Positions 1-6,573 of a stretch of DNA of 18,277 nt are shown piece after piece. The stretch covers positions 1-18,277 of the forward strand of contig JADGQN010000043.1 of assembly GCA_017881765.1 (NCBI GenBank), in the 5' to 3' direction. The translations under genes and the position numbers were made by a program. A model generated the notes under the pieces. It ran no database searches. It was not told where the DNA came from and saw only the letters and a program-made list of their open reading frames with translations. Numbering within the stretch: position 1 is the first letter of the stretch; every line of letters starts with the position of its first letter. This DNA comes from Syntrophobacterales bacterium (lineage in GTDB: Bacteria > Desulfobacterota > Syntrophorhabdia > Syntrophorhabdales > WCHB1-27).

Positions 1-66
1 AGCATTGAGGGTGATATAAGGGGCTGGTATATAACTCGCAGAGCAATGGAAAGGTATCACGAATAA
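1..66 (+). CDS. possible C-terminal tail of an upstream gene (partial)
   Basis: Frame 1 is open from the first base and stops at TAA 64-66, giving 21 residues that end in GWYITRRAMERYHE. The composition (charged, aromatic, no low-complexity run) would fit the end of a real protein, but the piece is too short to recognise, and an open frame of this length is common by chance. The window edge cuts off the rest. Confidence 0.3.
   Translation, partial: SIEGDIRGWYITRRAMERYHE
5..33 (+). promoter_or_regulatory. candidate sigma-70 promoter for the cold-shock gene
   Basis: TTGAGG at 5-10 and TATATA at 28-33 are separated by 17 bases. If used, transcription would begin near base 40 and leave a leader of roughly 115 bases before the cold-shock start codon, which fits the long leaders known for cspA-type mRNAs. 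The match is only moderate and overlaps the possible upstream gene tail. Confidence 0.3.
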
Positions 67-93
67 GAAGGGGCTCAGGCTCAAAACGGCCCT

Positions 94-120
94 CGATAAC
101 GGGTTTTCCGGAGATTATCG
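94..120 (+). promoter_or_regulatory. possible stem-loop in the cold-shock mRNA leader
   Basis: CGATAA (94-99) can pair with TTATCG (115-120), and CGG (100-102) with CCG (108-110), leaving a GTTTT loop and a four-base bulge. It lies 36 bases before the cold-shock start codon. It could be a terminator remnant of the upstream gene or a leader structure; no T-run follows, so a leader structure is slightly favoured. Confidence 0.25.
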
Positions 121-156
121 CCACAGCATTCAATTCTGAAAAAGGAGCTTGTACAC

Positions 157-360
157 ATGGCACAAGGAACAGTGAAGTGGTTCAACGACGCTAAGGGCTT
201 TGGCTTCATCACCCAGGATGACGGCGGGGACTGTTTTGTCCATCACTCCGCCATTCAAGAGGAGGGCTTCAAGTCTTTGTCGGAAGGCCAAAGGGTTGAA
301 TTTGACCTCGTGCAGGGACAGAAAGGACCAGCCGCAGAAAATGTTCGGAAGATAAAATAG
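157..360 (+). CDS. cold-shock domain protein (CspA family)
   Basis: A 67-residue single cold-shock domain protein, the usual length for the CspA family. These are cytoplasmic five-stranded OB-fold proteins that bind single-stranded RNA and DNA and act as RNA chaperones. The start MAQGTVKWFN is typical. The RNP1 motif KGFGFI lies at about residues 13-18 and the RNP2-like motif CFVHHSAI at about 26-33; FVHHS replaces the FVHFS of E. coli CspA. A good ribosome site, AAGGAG, lies about 9 bases before the ATG. It appears to be a single-gene unit: the next gene is on the other strand. Whether it is cold-induced or constitutive cannot be told from the sequence. Confidence 0.95.
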   Translation: MAQGTVKWFNDAKGFGFITQDDGGDCFVHHSAIQEEGFKSLSEGQRVEFDLVQGQKGPAAENVRKIK

Positions 361-589
361 GCAATCGAGGATACGGCAGCCGGCGGACCCTTCAAGAACC
401 GGGGATATGGCTGAGGAGATTGCGCGCTCGCAGGTAAGATCAAGAGCGGCAGGAGCCAGCCTTGAAACCGATGCTCATTACGAATTGTAATGTTTGCTAA
501 TCCATAAAAAGACAGAGACGCGATAAGGAAGAAAGAAACAGAATCGAGAATCATTAATTTTTGAAAATCGGCCCGTGGGTAAGGCGGGA
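361..589. other. intergenic region between convergent genes
   Basis: This 229-base gap lies between the 3' ends of the cold-shock gene and the minus-strand lipoprotein gene. ATTAC (477-481) and GTAAT (487-491) form a short inverted repeat around GAATT, too short for a convincing terminator. No gene is seen. Confidence 0.5.
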
Positions 590-1258
590 TCACCGCAGAT
601 ACAAATCGGCCGGTTGCCATCCTTTAGCTGTACGATTAAACTTCGCAGTGCCACTGCGCTCCAATTGACAGTCAATCGCGCTGCATAGCACCTCTCCGAA
701 CGGAGAGGTTTGCTTGTATTTTACAGTGAACAATACCAAGCGCTCAGTATCGGACACTTTTCTCACCTCGTTAACTTCAATCTTGTCGGCCTCTCCGACC
801 ATCACGCAAGGAACATTTCCGGGTCGAAGGATCAGATAGGGTAACCCTTTCTCTGTGAGCTCTGCATATTGCTTCCAGCCTAGATCTACGATATTCATGA
901 ACCCCATTCCCGAGAGTTTGTCAAATTGCGCTCTTTCTCGCGGGTCCATTTCACTGGAAAGGGGAATAGCATAGCGACCAGGACCAAGGGAATGGAATTC
1001 TAAAGGTACGTTTTTGAGGTCGGTTGCAAAAAGCTTTTCTTTGATTTTTTGGGCGGCCTCATCCAGAGAAAGTTCTTTAGTACCGCAAGAAAGAGGTAGA
1101 ACAAGCGCAAGCATAAGGCCAATTGCAAAAAATCTTTGAACCAGCTTACGCCTAATTCCTCCTATAATTCCTATTTTGAAGCAGTCCTTAGGAGCCTTCG
1201 TTTCTGATCGAGTCGGCGTACTTGTCTGAGATGGGTGACTTTGACTGGACGTTGTCAT
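590..1258 (-). CDS. putative lipoprotein of unknown function
   Basis: The frame encodes 222 residues. A hydrophobic stretch at about residues 42-57 ends in a lipobox-like LPLSC with Cys58, preceded by RRK at about 36-38, so the protein is probably lipid-anchored on the outer face of the inner membrane or moved to the outer membrane. The segment before it is Ser/Thr-rich and unusually long for a lipoprotein signal. The true start may therefore lie downstream of 1258, but no standard in-frame start codon sits at the expected place. An AGGAGG-like sequence at 1157-1163 (minus strand) hints at a non-standard start near residue 39, whose codon is CTG. The rest is soluble and matches no family I recognise. 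It lies 116 bases downstream of the amidohydrolase gene on the same strand, with no clear link. Confidence 0.6.
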   Translation of the reverse strand: MTTSSQSHPSQTSTPTRSETKAPKDCFKIGIIGGIRRKLVQRFFAIGLMLALVLPLSCGTKELSLDEAAQKIKEKLFATDLKNVPLEFHSLGPGRYAIPLSSEMDPRERAQFDKLSGMGFMNIVDLGWKQYAELTEKGLPYLILRPGNVPCVMVGEADKIEVNEVRKVSDTERLVLFTVKYKQTSPFGEVLCSAIDCQLERSGTAKFNRTAKGWQPADLYLR

Positions 1259-1374
1259 TGTTCAAAACCTCTCGCGCAAGCCATTGTGTTTAGAAAAGGG
1301 CAGTGCCCTTTGAACAAATTGCCTTTCCTCCGATCTGTATAACTAAAGGCGGCGTTCTTCCCCGAGGGTATGAG

Positions 1375-2460
1375 CTACAATTTCAGAAGCCTTTCAGAGT
1401 TCTTATGGGTTATCTTCGCCAGATCGTTCGCGCTGATTGGTGCGATGTCCAGCATCTTGCGGCCTTCGGCGTTGGAGGAGAAGGGATAGTCGACCGCGAA
1501 CAGCATACGGTCGGCGCCGAAGACTTCCAGGGCGCAAAGTAAGGGCGGGGCAGTGAAATAGGCGCTGGTGGTGATATAGAAGTTGGTGCGAAAATATTCG
1601 GCCACCCGCTGTTTCAGATTAGGATTCAACCCCGTCAGGCGACCGTCGGCACGCACCAGCGAGAACGGAAGGTTTTCGCCCATATGGCCGATGATGATCT
1701 GCAGCTTCGGGAAACGATCGAATAACCCGGACACCACCAGGCGGAGACAGTGCATTCCGGTCTCGACGTGCCAGCCCCAGGCCGAGGTCGATAAAGATTC
1801 GGCGAGAGGGGCCGAAAGGTCCCCGAAATAAGCTTGGTACACTGCCGCCGGCGGTGGGGCGGGATGCAGGTAAATAGGGACGCCCAACTGCTCGGCCGCG
1901 GCGAAGACGGGCTGGAATACCGGGTTGTCGAGGAAGCGCCCGTTGATCGTACCACTGATTAACGCTCCTTTGAACCCAACCTTGGTGACACAGCGTTCCA
2001 GCTCAGCGACGGCCGCATCAGGGGCTTGCAACGGCAACACGGCAAAGGCGGCGAACCGGTCCGGATGGGACTTTACTGCATTAGCCAGCATATCGTTGAT
2101 GTCGCGGGCCACCGCAATCCCGGTGTTCCGGTCCAGCTTTTCCAAGCCGTCCCCTGCGACGGACAATACCTGCATGTCGATGCCGGCCGCATCCATGTCT
2201 GCCAGCCGCTTTGCGCCTAAGTCATTCAGTTTCGCTGCGAGCGCGGGTACGGAATCGCGCGCGTTTATGCCCACCGCCTTGAGGGCCGCCGTGAGTTGTG
2301 GCGTACCGACATGCTCTTCAACGGCGATAACTCTCATACCGGACTTCTTTGCATCCGCAGCCTCGCTGCTTCTCTCCAAACCTTTCAGCACGGCCGGCAA
2401 CGTCAGCGCCGAAACGGCGGCTGTGCCAATAAACTCGCGTCTTCCCATCTTGGAACTCAT
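1375..2460 (-). CDS. Tat-exported amidohydrolase, 2,6-dihydroxybenzoate decarboxylase-like
   Basis: A 361-residue metal-dependent amidohydrolase of the amidohydrolase-2 (ACMSD) type. The N-terminus carries a twin-arginine signal (GRREFIG at about residues 6-12, then a hydrophobic run to about 25), so it is probably exported folded. Family motifs appear in order: VEEH at 47-50 (Glu48 and His50 match the metal-binding ExH of gamma-resorcylate decarboxylase), YLHP near residue 196, IIGHMGENLPF near 255, and FAVDYPF near 323 with the metal-binding Asp. Aromatic non-oxidative decarboxylases of this family share the EEH and DYPF signatures, whereas ordinary hydrolases usually begin DxHxH. A strong ribosome site (AGGGAGGG) precedes the ATG by 6 bases. 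The exact substrate is unknown; a hydrolase acting on a lactone or amide is the alternative. Confidence 0.88.
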   Translation of the reverse strand: MSSKMGRREFIGTAAVSALTLPAVLKGLERSSEAADAKKSGMRVIAVEEHVGTPQLTAALKAVGINARDSVPALAAKLNDLGAKRLADMDAAGIDMQVLSVAGDGLEKLDRNTGIAVARDINDMLANAVKSHPDRFAAFAVLPLQAPDAAVAELERCVTKVGFKGALISGTINGRFLDNPVFQPVFAAAEQLGVPIYLHPAPPPAAVYQAYFGDLSAPLAESLSTSAWGWHVETGMHCLRLVVSGLFDRFPKLQIIIGHMGENLPFSLVRADGRLTGLNPNLKQRVAEYFRTNFYITTSAYFTAPPLLCALEVFGADRMLFAVDYPFSSNAEGRKMLDIAPISANDLAKITHKNSERLLKL

Positions 2461-3024
2461 CTCGTGCCCTCCCTATTTTGAAAATTGTTCAACAGTCTGG
2501 GTATTCTGTCCACCCCGAAATGGGATTTCTCCTCGACTCCAGCTGCGGCAGAGTCTCTCTGGATTATACTCAGTGTTATCCCATGAAGCAAATAAAAAGA
2601 AAGGAGTGGCTATCATATTCGCTTTGGCTATTGGGGCTTGGGTATTCTTAAATTATCTTGTTAGCGATTTGTAATGTTGTGAGACAGGCGCGTAAACGGG
2701 GATGTGCATTCCAGGAGGAATTTTCCGACTTACAGGGGTGCCTAGAACACCACAAAGGTTGATCGTGGCGTTGACAACAACGGTTCAAGATTACGATTGA
2801 AAACAGAGGATCAGCAGGCGCCGAGTTGAATATAAAAAAAGAGAAAAGATGGACGGGAAGCAGATACGCAGGGAATTGTTCATGGGCCTCTCCCGTCGGT
2901 GGTAATGCGGTTATCGTCCATTGGACTCTTGTGCAAAGTCAAGGCCGGCAGGGTAGTCGTCTGCCCTTGTCACTCTCAGGGGAAAACTCGGCGGCAGGGG
3001 GGGCGGTTTGAAACCTGAACGTTA
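2461..3024. other. 564-base region without a convincing gene
   Basis: This stretch lies between the 5' end of the amidohydrolase gene and the 3' end of the next minus-strand gene, so it should contain the amidohydrolase promoter. Two weak plus-strand coding traces are present: a 33-codon hydrophobic frame at 2573-2674 and two tiny frames joined by a TAATG overlap at 2849-3018. Neither is long enough to be called a gene with confidence. Decayed gene remnants are the most likely explanation. Confidence 0.5.
2573..2674 (+). other. possible single-span membrane mini-protein or gene remnant
   Basis: A GTG-started frame of 33 residues has a charged head (HEANKKK) followed by a hydrophobic span (VAIIFALAIGAWVFLNYLV) long enough to cross a membrane. 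No good ribosome site precedes 2573. An AAGGAG sits immediately against an internal GTG at 2606, too close to be normal. It may equally be the leftover end of a deleted membrane protein. Confidence 0.18.
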
Positions 3025-3639
3025 TTATTGGCTGTGATATTCGGACCAAACATACTCGCCGGTGCTACTTATGTCTGCCTTGAAGCGAATACGGTCTGTG
3101 AAAGTATAGGGGATAAGAAATGACCGATACGACAAATCTATATAAATCTCGGCAGATGTAACGGACTTCGGGGGCAACAAGATGCCGACAGTCTGCTTTA
3201 ATAGATCAACGAACGGCGTCAAGGAGATGGTGGAAGATCTGTTGGGGGCTAGTCGTGGTATGTGAGTTTCATTTATTCCGGCATAGACGTGTCGCAACGT
3301 TTGTCCAACCTCGACCTTTTCCAGCGATAAAGAATGATGAATGTCATTGATCGGCAAATAACCATGATTTTTAAGGATGAAAGGGGTTTGAAATGGATCA
3401 TTCGGATTCAGGATGGTGCTGGGATAAACCGAAAGTCTTGGATAATCCAGAAATAAGAAACTACCGACGGTTATCGAAAAGATTAACCAAAAAAGAAGAG
3501 ACGTGAAGACCTTCTTTGCCATCCGAGTCAACGAATGTTTTTGAATTACTTCATCCACCATTGGCTGTTTTGCTTGGAGTTGTTTACGGCGTTCTTTTCG
3601 GTTCGGCGGTTCTGTATTTTGTGAGACAGGTTTATGCAC
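3025..3639 (-). CDS. single-span membrane protein of unknown function
   Basis: The frame encodes 204 residues from a GTG start. The N-terminal 40 residues are polar and basic (RKERRKQLQ), followed by one membrane span at about residues 45-66 (FTSLLFWLIFSITVGSFLFL). The remaining 140 residues look like a soluble beta-rich domain with alternating hydrophobic residues, presumably outside the cytoplasm (positive-inside rule). I recognise no family. There is no clear ribosome site before the GTG, so the start is uncertain; Met27 is an alternative but has none either. The base composition is visibly more AT-rich than the catabolic cluster to the right, which would fit an accessory origin. Confidence 0.7.
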   Translation of the reverse strand: MHKPVSQNTEPPNRKERRKQLQAKQPMVDEVIQKHSLTRMAKKVFTSLLFWLIFSITVGSFLFLDYPRLSVYPSTILNPNDPFQTPFILKNHGYLPINDIHHSLSLEKVEVGQTLRHVYAGINETHIPRLAPNRSSTISLTPFVDLLKQTVGILLPPKSVTSAEIYIDLSYRSFLIPYTFTDRIRFKADISSTGEYVWSEYHSQ

Positions 3640-3774
3640 ACTGAATTATTGCACAAATAGCCAAAAAATCCACCTTATTTTGTTAACGGAAGGATGTTGG
3701 ATGCTCGGGTCGTATGATATATTCATCTGCGTTATAATAAATGCGGGCCACGGTGCTGCTGGTAACAGTATTTA

Positions 3775-3961
3775 TACCGATTTGCATTCAAGATGGACGA
3801 CCCAGCCTTCGGCCGGGTACCCGGGCGGGCAGCGAGGAGATGACGCAGGCGTACTCGGATGTACGCCGAGGAAAGCGATAGCGGTAGCGAAGCATCCTGG
3901 AAGGAAGCATCCTGTAAGGACGCAGCGACAACGAAGGTATACGCTTGAAGGCGAATCGGTA
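3775..3961. repeat. structured repeat element with terminal inverted repeats
   Basis: The ends form an 18-base imperfect inverted repeat: TACCGATTTGCATTCAAG (3775-3792) pairs with CTTGAAGGCGAATCGGTA (3944-3961) at 16 of 18 positions. The inside is dense in structure: a perfect 12-base palindrome CCGGGTACCCGG (3813-3824), a perfect 7-bp hairpin GGCGTAC/GTACGCC with a six-base loop (3848-3867), and a direct repeat GAAGCATCCTG (3889-3899 and 3904-3914). The layout suggests a small non-coding mobile or dispersed element (MITE or REP-like) or a structured RNA. It encodes no plausible protein. It ends 38 bases before the next gene and may lie in its leader. Confidence 0.6.
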
Positions 3962-3999
3962 TTAGCATGCGCGGCAAGTAGCCGAAGAGGTTATTGTAC

Positions 4000-4257
4000 A
4001 TGCCGTATGAGAAGATATATGTGGAATGTTTCAGCGGGTTCAAGGCCAACGAACGTCCTGTGGCATTTACCTTTCAGGAACGACGCTGGGAAGTCGCAGA
4101 GATTGTTGATCGGTGGTATGAAGGAGATCTTGAGGCGGGACGTCCCGAGGCGAATTATTTCAAAGTCCGGACTGTTGAAGGTAATGTTTTCCTCCTTCGC
4201 TACCTTTCACTTTTTGACGCCTGGTCTATCCAAACACTAGAGCCTGCCAAATCTTGA
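4000..4257 (+). CDS. small protein, DUF6504-like
   Basis: The frame encodes 85 residues starting MPYEKIYVECFSG. The ATG at 4000 is chosen over a TTG at 3994 because GAAGAGG at 3984-3990 lies 9 bases before the ATG but only 3 before the TTG. The order of features (a strand ending in RPVAFTFQERRWEV, then EIVDRWYEG, then an aromatic strand YFKVRTVEGNVFLLRY, then a W near the C-terminus) resembles the small DUF6504-type proteins of about this size. This is recognition by pattern, not a tested match. There is no signal peptide or membrane span, so it should be cytoplasmic. Its function is unknown. Confidence 0.7.
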   Translation: MPYEKIYVECFSGFKANERPVAFTFQERRWEVAEIVDRWYEGDLEAGRPEANYFKVRTVEGNVFLLRYLSLFDAWSIQTLEPAKS

Positions 4258-4414
4258 TTTTGTGGCTTACCCTATGCCGCCCCTTTTGTCCTTGCCTTTG
4301 TCGCTGTTTGACCCGGGGCCTCAGTAACATGAGCCAAAGCGGGAAGCTGCCATTTGACTTGGAAATTCTTCGACCCGCTCCAATCGTTACTAAGAATTTT
4401 ACCACATTTTTTTA

Positions 4415-4445
4415 TTGACACAGGGCTAACGTTTCAATGTATTAT
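4415..4445 (+). promoter_or_regulatory. candidate sigma-70 promoter of the catabolic cluster
   Basis: A perfect TTGACA (4415-4420) is followed by TGTATT (4438-4443) at a 17-base spacing, or by the better hexamer TATTAT (4440-4445) at 19 bases. It lies 43 bases or more upstream of the GntR-type regulator start and is the only strong promoter seen before the ten-gene run. Confidence 0.5.
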
Positions 4446-4458
4446 TGATAGACCAATA
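4443..4458. promoter_or_regulatory. candidate operator for the GntR/FCD regulator
   Basis: TATTGATAGACCAATA is an imperfect palindrome: TATTG/CAATA arms, 6 of 8 base pairs matching. It resembles the ATTGGTnnnACCAAT sites of FadR/PdhR-type regulators but has an even length and lacks one G. It overlaps the -10 region, the position expected for autorepression by the regulator encoded next to it. Confidence 0.4.
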
Positions 4459-4487
4459 ACAACAATAAACAGGGACGTGAGAACAAC

Positions 4488-5237
4488 ATGTTCAAATCGG
4501 TGCGAACGGATCGCAGTTCCCAGGTAATAGTAGACCAGATCAAAGACGCAATATTCCAGAAGAAGGTCAGACCGGGGGATAAATTGCCCTCGGAGCGGCA
4601 GCTGATGGAACAATTCCAGGCCTGCCGGGTTACCGTGCGCGAGGCATTGAAGTTGTTGGAATACGCGGGCATTTTGGAGATTAAACGGGGAACCCAAGGT
4701 GGTGCTTACGTCCGGGACCCGAATATCAAGTTCATCAATAATTTTTTGCGAGACATGTTTTCCATGGGAAATATAAACGTGGCCGACCTGACGGAAGCCA
4801 GGATTGCCGTCGAACCTTTCACGCTCAGGCTCGCCGCTGAGAGAATGAGCGAAGAGTGCTTAGAACAGTTGAAACAAAATATCGATGAGACAAAAGAATG
4901 CCTGAAAAGGAAGAATCCGAACGATGCCAGGCTCCTCAACCTGGAATTCCATCGGATCATTGCCCAGGCATCGGGGAATCTCGTCATCTTCTTCATGATC
5001 GATTCAATAATGGATATTATGGAGAACAATATCTCTTCTTCTGCTTTTGGCCTTTCTACCAAGGCCGTAGAGAGGACCCTCCATTTTCATGAAGAGATAT
5101 ACCAGACGATCAAAGACCGGAGCCCTGAGAAGGCTCAGGAGTTGATGCTGAAACATGTTCGGGAAATAGAAAGGGCGCTGGAAACAAAAGAACTCCCTGT
5201 GAGCGGTCCCGTAAGAAGAAAACCAAAAAAACACTAA
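4488..5237 (+). CDS. GntR-family transcriptional regulator (FadR subfamily, FCD domain)
   Basis: A 249-residue DNA-binding regulator. Residues about 10-76 form the GntR winged helix-turn-helix (PGDKLPSERQLMEQF, then RVTVREALKLLEYAGIL, then the wing RGTQGGAYV). Residues about 98-232 form the helical FCD effector domain. Family members bind organic acids, often through a metal held by an Asp and His residues. His155, His201 and His223 match the His ligands, but the usual Asp of DxxFH is Asn151 here (NLEFH). FCD regulators commonly sit next to the sugar-acid or carboxylate pathway they control, which fits its place as first gene of this cluster. It overlaps a candidate promoter/operator upstream. 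Its stop codon overlaps the strong ribosome site of the next gene, suggesting co-transcription. The inducer is unknown. Confidence 0.94.
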   Translation: MFKSVRTDRSSQVIVDQIKDAIFQKKVRPGDKLPSERQLMEQFQACRVTVREALKLLEYAGILEIKRGTQGGAYVRDPNIKFINNFLRDMFSMGNINVADLTEARIAVEPFTLRLAAERMSEECLEQLKQNIDETKECLKRKNPNDARLLNLEFHRIIAQASGNLVIFFMIDSIMDIMENNISSSAFGLSTKAVERTLHFHEEIYQTIKDRSPEKAQELMLKHVREIERALETKELPVSGPVRRKPKKH

Positions 5238-5253
5238 AGGAGGTAGTTTTATT

Positions 5254-6444
5254 ATGGTTGATTTATCAACGGAAATAGCCGGCGTCAAATTTAAGAACCC
5301 CATTGTGGTCGCTTCCGCTACACCGACGATGAACGCAAAGGGTATGAAGAAGGGAATCGATGGCGGGGCAGGTGCAGTCATTGCCAAGTCTCTATTCGGA
5401 GAAAGCGGAAAACTGGGAAGGCAGTTCCCGAGGCCCCGTTTCAAGCTTATCGACTACAGGGAATATCCTGGATATCCGGAAAAGCTGCCCCATTCCTTCA
5501 CGCTCCGTTCGCTCGAAGAGTGCTCGAGCTTCGATTACGAAACCTATATGAAGGATATCAATAAAGCCAAGGATCTCATCGGCGATTCGGGCATAGTCAT
5601 AGCCAGTCTCTCCGGCGCCACAATGGACGAATGGCTCACCATGGTCAAGATGGTAAACGAAACAAAGGCCGATTGGGTTGAGCTGAATAATTCCTGTCCC
5701 TTCGCCGCCGACATGGGCATCTGCATGGGAGCCGGCGCAGTCGACATGACCTATCAGTTCGTAAAGGCTTGTAAAGAAGTAATTAAGAAACCCTTCAGCG
5801 TCAAGATAACCCCTCAGACCAACGACCCTGTGAAGATTGCAAAACAGGTAGAGCAGGCAGGGGCGAACGCGGTAAACATGTCCGCCCGTCTCTCGGGACT
5901 CTCGCTAGACATCGAAACAGCGAAGCCCACACCTTTCGGCGCCATCGGCGGATGGGGCGGACCTTACCTCCTCGGCTACGGCTTGAAGATGGTCGGCCAG
6001 GCGGCCAAAGAGCTGAAAATCCCTATAATAGCGGGTCTCGGCACGTGGGAATGGCAGGACATCATCCGGTATATTATGATGGGGGCGACCCTTGTTCAAT
6101 CAGGCGCCGGCATCATGATGCAGGGGTATAAGATCAGTGGGAAATGGCAGGAGCAGATGTCGGCCTGGATGGAGGCAAAAGGTTACAAGAGCATTAACGA
6201 TATACGGGGCCTGGCCCTTCCGAATATGGTGAAGACCGCGGAAGTCCCGCGGAAGCCTACGAATATCGCAATGGTCATCGACACGGCTAAATGCACTCGC
6301 TGCGGTGTCTGCCTCAGAAGCTGTTTTTACGACGCAATTACACTGACCAAGGCAGGTGCCGTAGTCAACCCCAAGGCATGCGACGTCTGCGGCATGTGCT
6401 CCGAGGTGTGTCCATCTTATGCGCCGCACCTCATCAATAAGTGA
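5254..6444 (+). CDS. PreA-like dihydropyrimidine/dihydroorotate dehydrogenase family protein with 2x[4Fe-4S]
   Basis: A 396-residue protein of the size and plan of PreA, the FMN/Fe-S subunit of bacterial NAD-dependent dihydropyrimidine dehydrogenase. Residues about 4-300 form the dihydroorotate-dehydrogenase-like FMN barrel: NPIVVASA at 15-22, ELNNSCPF at 143-150, and the FMN-phosphate-type glycine segments around GGWGGP (232-237) and AGLGTWEW (260-267). Cys157 in GICMG is where the catalytic acid Cys of dihydropyrimidine dehydrogenase would align. Residues about 340-396 form a ferredoxin domain with two CxxCxxCxxxC sets (Cys347/350/353/357 and 376/379/382/386). It probably reduces or oxidises a C=C or C=N bond next to a carbonyl. 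No PreT-like NAD(P)H subunit is encoded here, so its redox partner must lie elsewhere or be ferredoxin. A strong AAAGGAGGT precedes the ATG. Pyrimidine as substrate is not established. Confidence 0.9.
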   Translation: MVDLSTEIAGVKFKNPIVVASATPTMNAKGMKKGIDGGAGAVIAKSLFGESGKLGRQFPRPRFKLIDYREYPGYPEKLPHSFTLRSLEECSSFDYETYMKDINKAKDLIGDSGIVIASLSGATMDEWLTMVKMVNETKADWVELNNSCPFAADMGICMGAGAVDMTYQFVKACKEVIKKPFSVKITPQTNDPVKIAKQVEQAGANAVNMSARLSGLSLDIETAKPTPFGAIGGWGGPYLLGYGLKMVGQAAKELKIPIIAGLGTWEWQDIIRYIMMGATLVQSGAGIMMQGYKISGKWQEQMSAWMEAKGYKSINDIRGLALPNMVKTAEVPRKPTNIAMVIDTAKCTRCGVCLRSCFYDAITLTKAGAVVNPKACDVCGMCSEVCPSYAPHLINK

Positions 6445-6459
6445 TAGGGTATCTGACCG

Positions 6460-6486
6460 CCGGCCTGGCTTCAGCACTAAGGCCGG
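6460..6486 (+). terminator. GC-rich hairpin in the preA-like/RraA gap, possible attenuator
   Basis: CCGGCCT (6460-6466) pairs perfectly with AGGCCGG (6480-6486) across a 13-base loop. It lies in the longest gap (129 bases) inside the cluster, 16 bases after the preA-like stop. No T-run follows, so full termination is unlikely; partial attenuation or 3'-end stabilisation of the upstream mRNA is possible. A TTGACA at 6540-6545 has no matching -10. Confidence 0.4.
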
Positions 6487-6573
6487 GCCGCCAGGGAAAG
6501 GAAGGCTTTGCTCGTCATGCGGTCCGCTGGTAAGGCTGGTTGACAATAAAGAGATCATAAAGGGAAGGAAGAC

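Noticed and set aside
3733..3738. TATAAT hexamer as a promoter ahead of the repeat element
   Set aside because: No matching -35 hexamer is found at the correct spacing; the region is AT-rich.
3680..4240. A 186-codon plus-strand open frame covering the repeat element and the small protein gene
   Set aside because: It reads through the inverted-repeat element and overlaps the DUF6504-like gene in another frame; composition is not protein-like.
6540..6568. TTGACA at 6540 as an internal promoter before the RraA genes
   Set aside because: No -10-like hexamer occurs 16-19 bases downstream.
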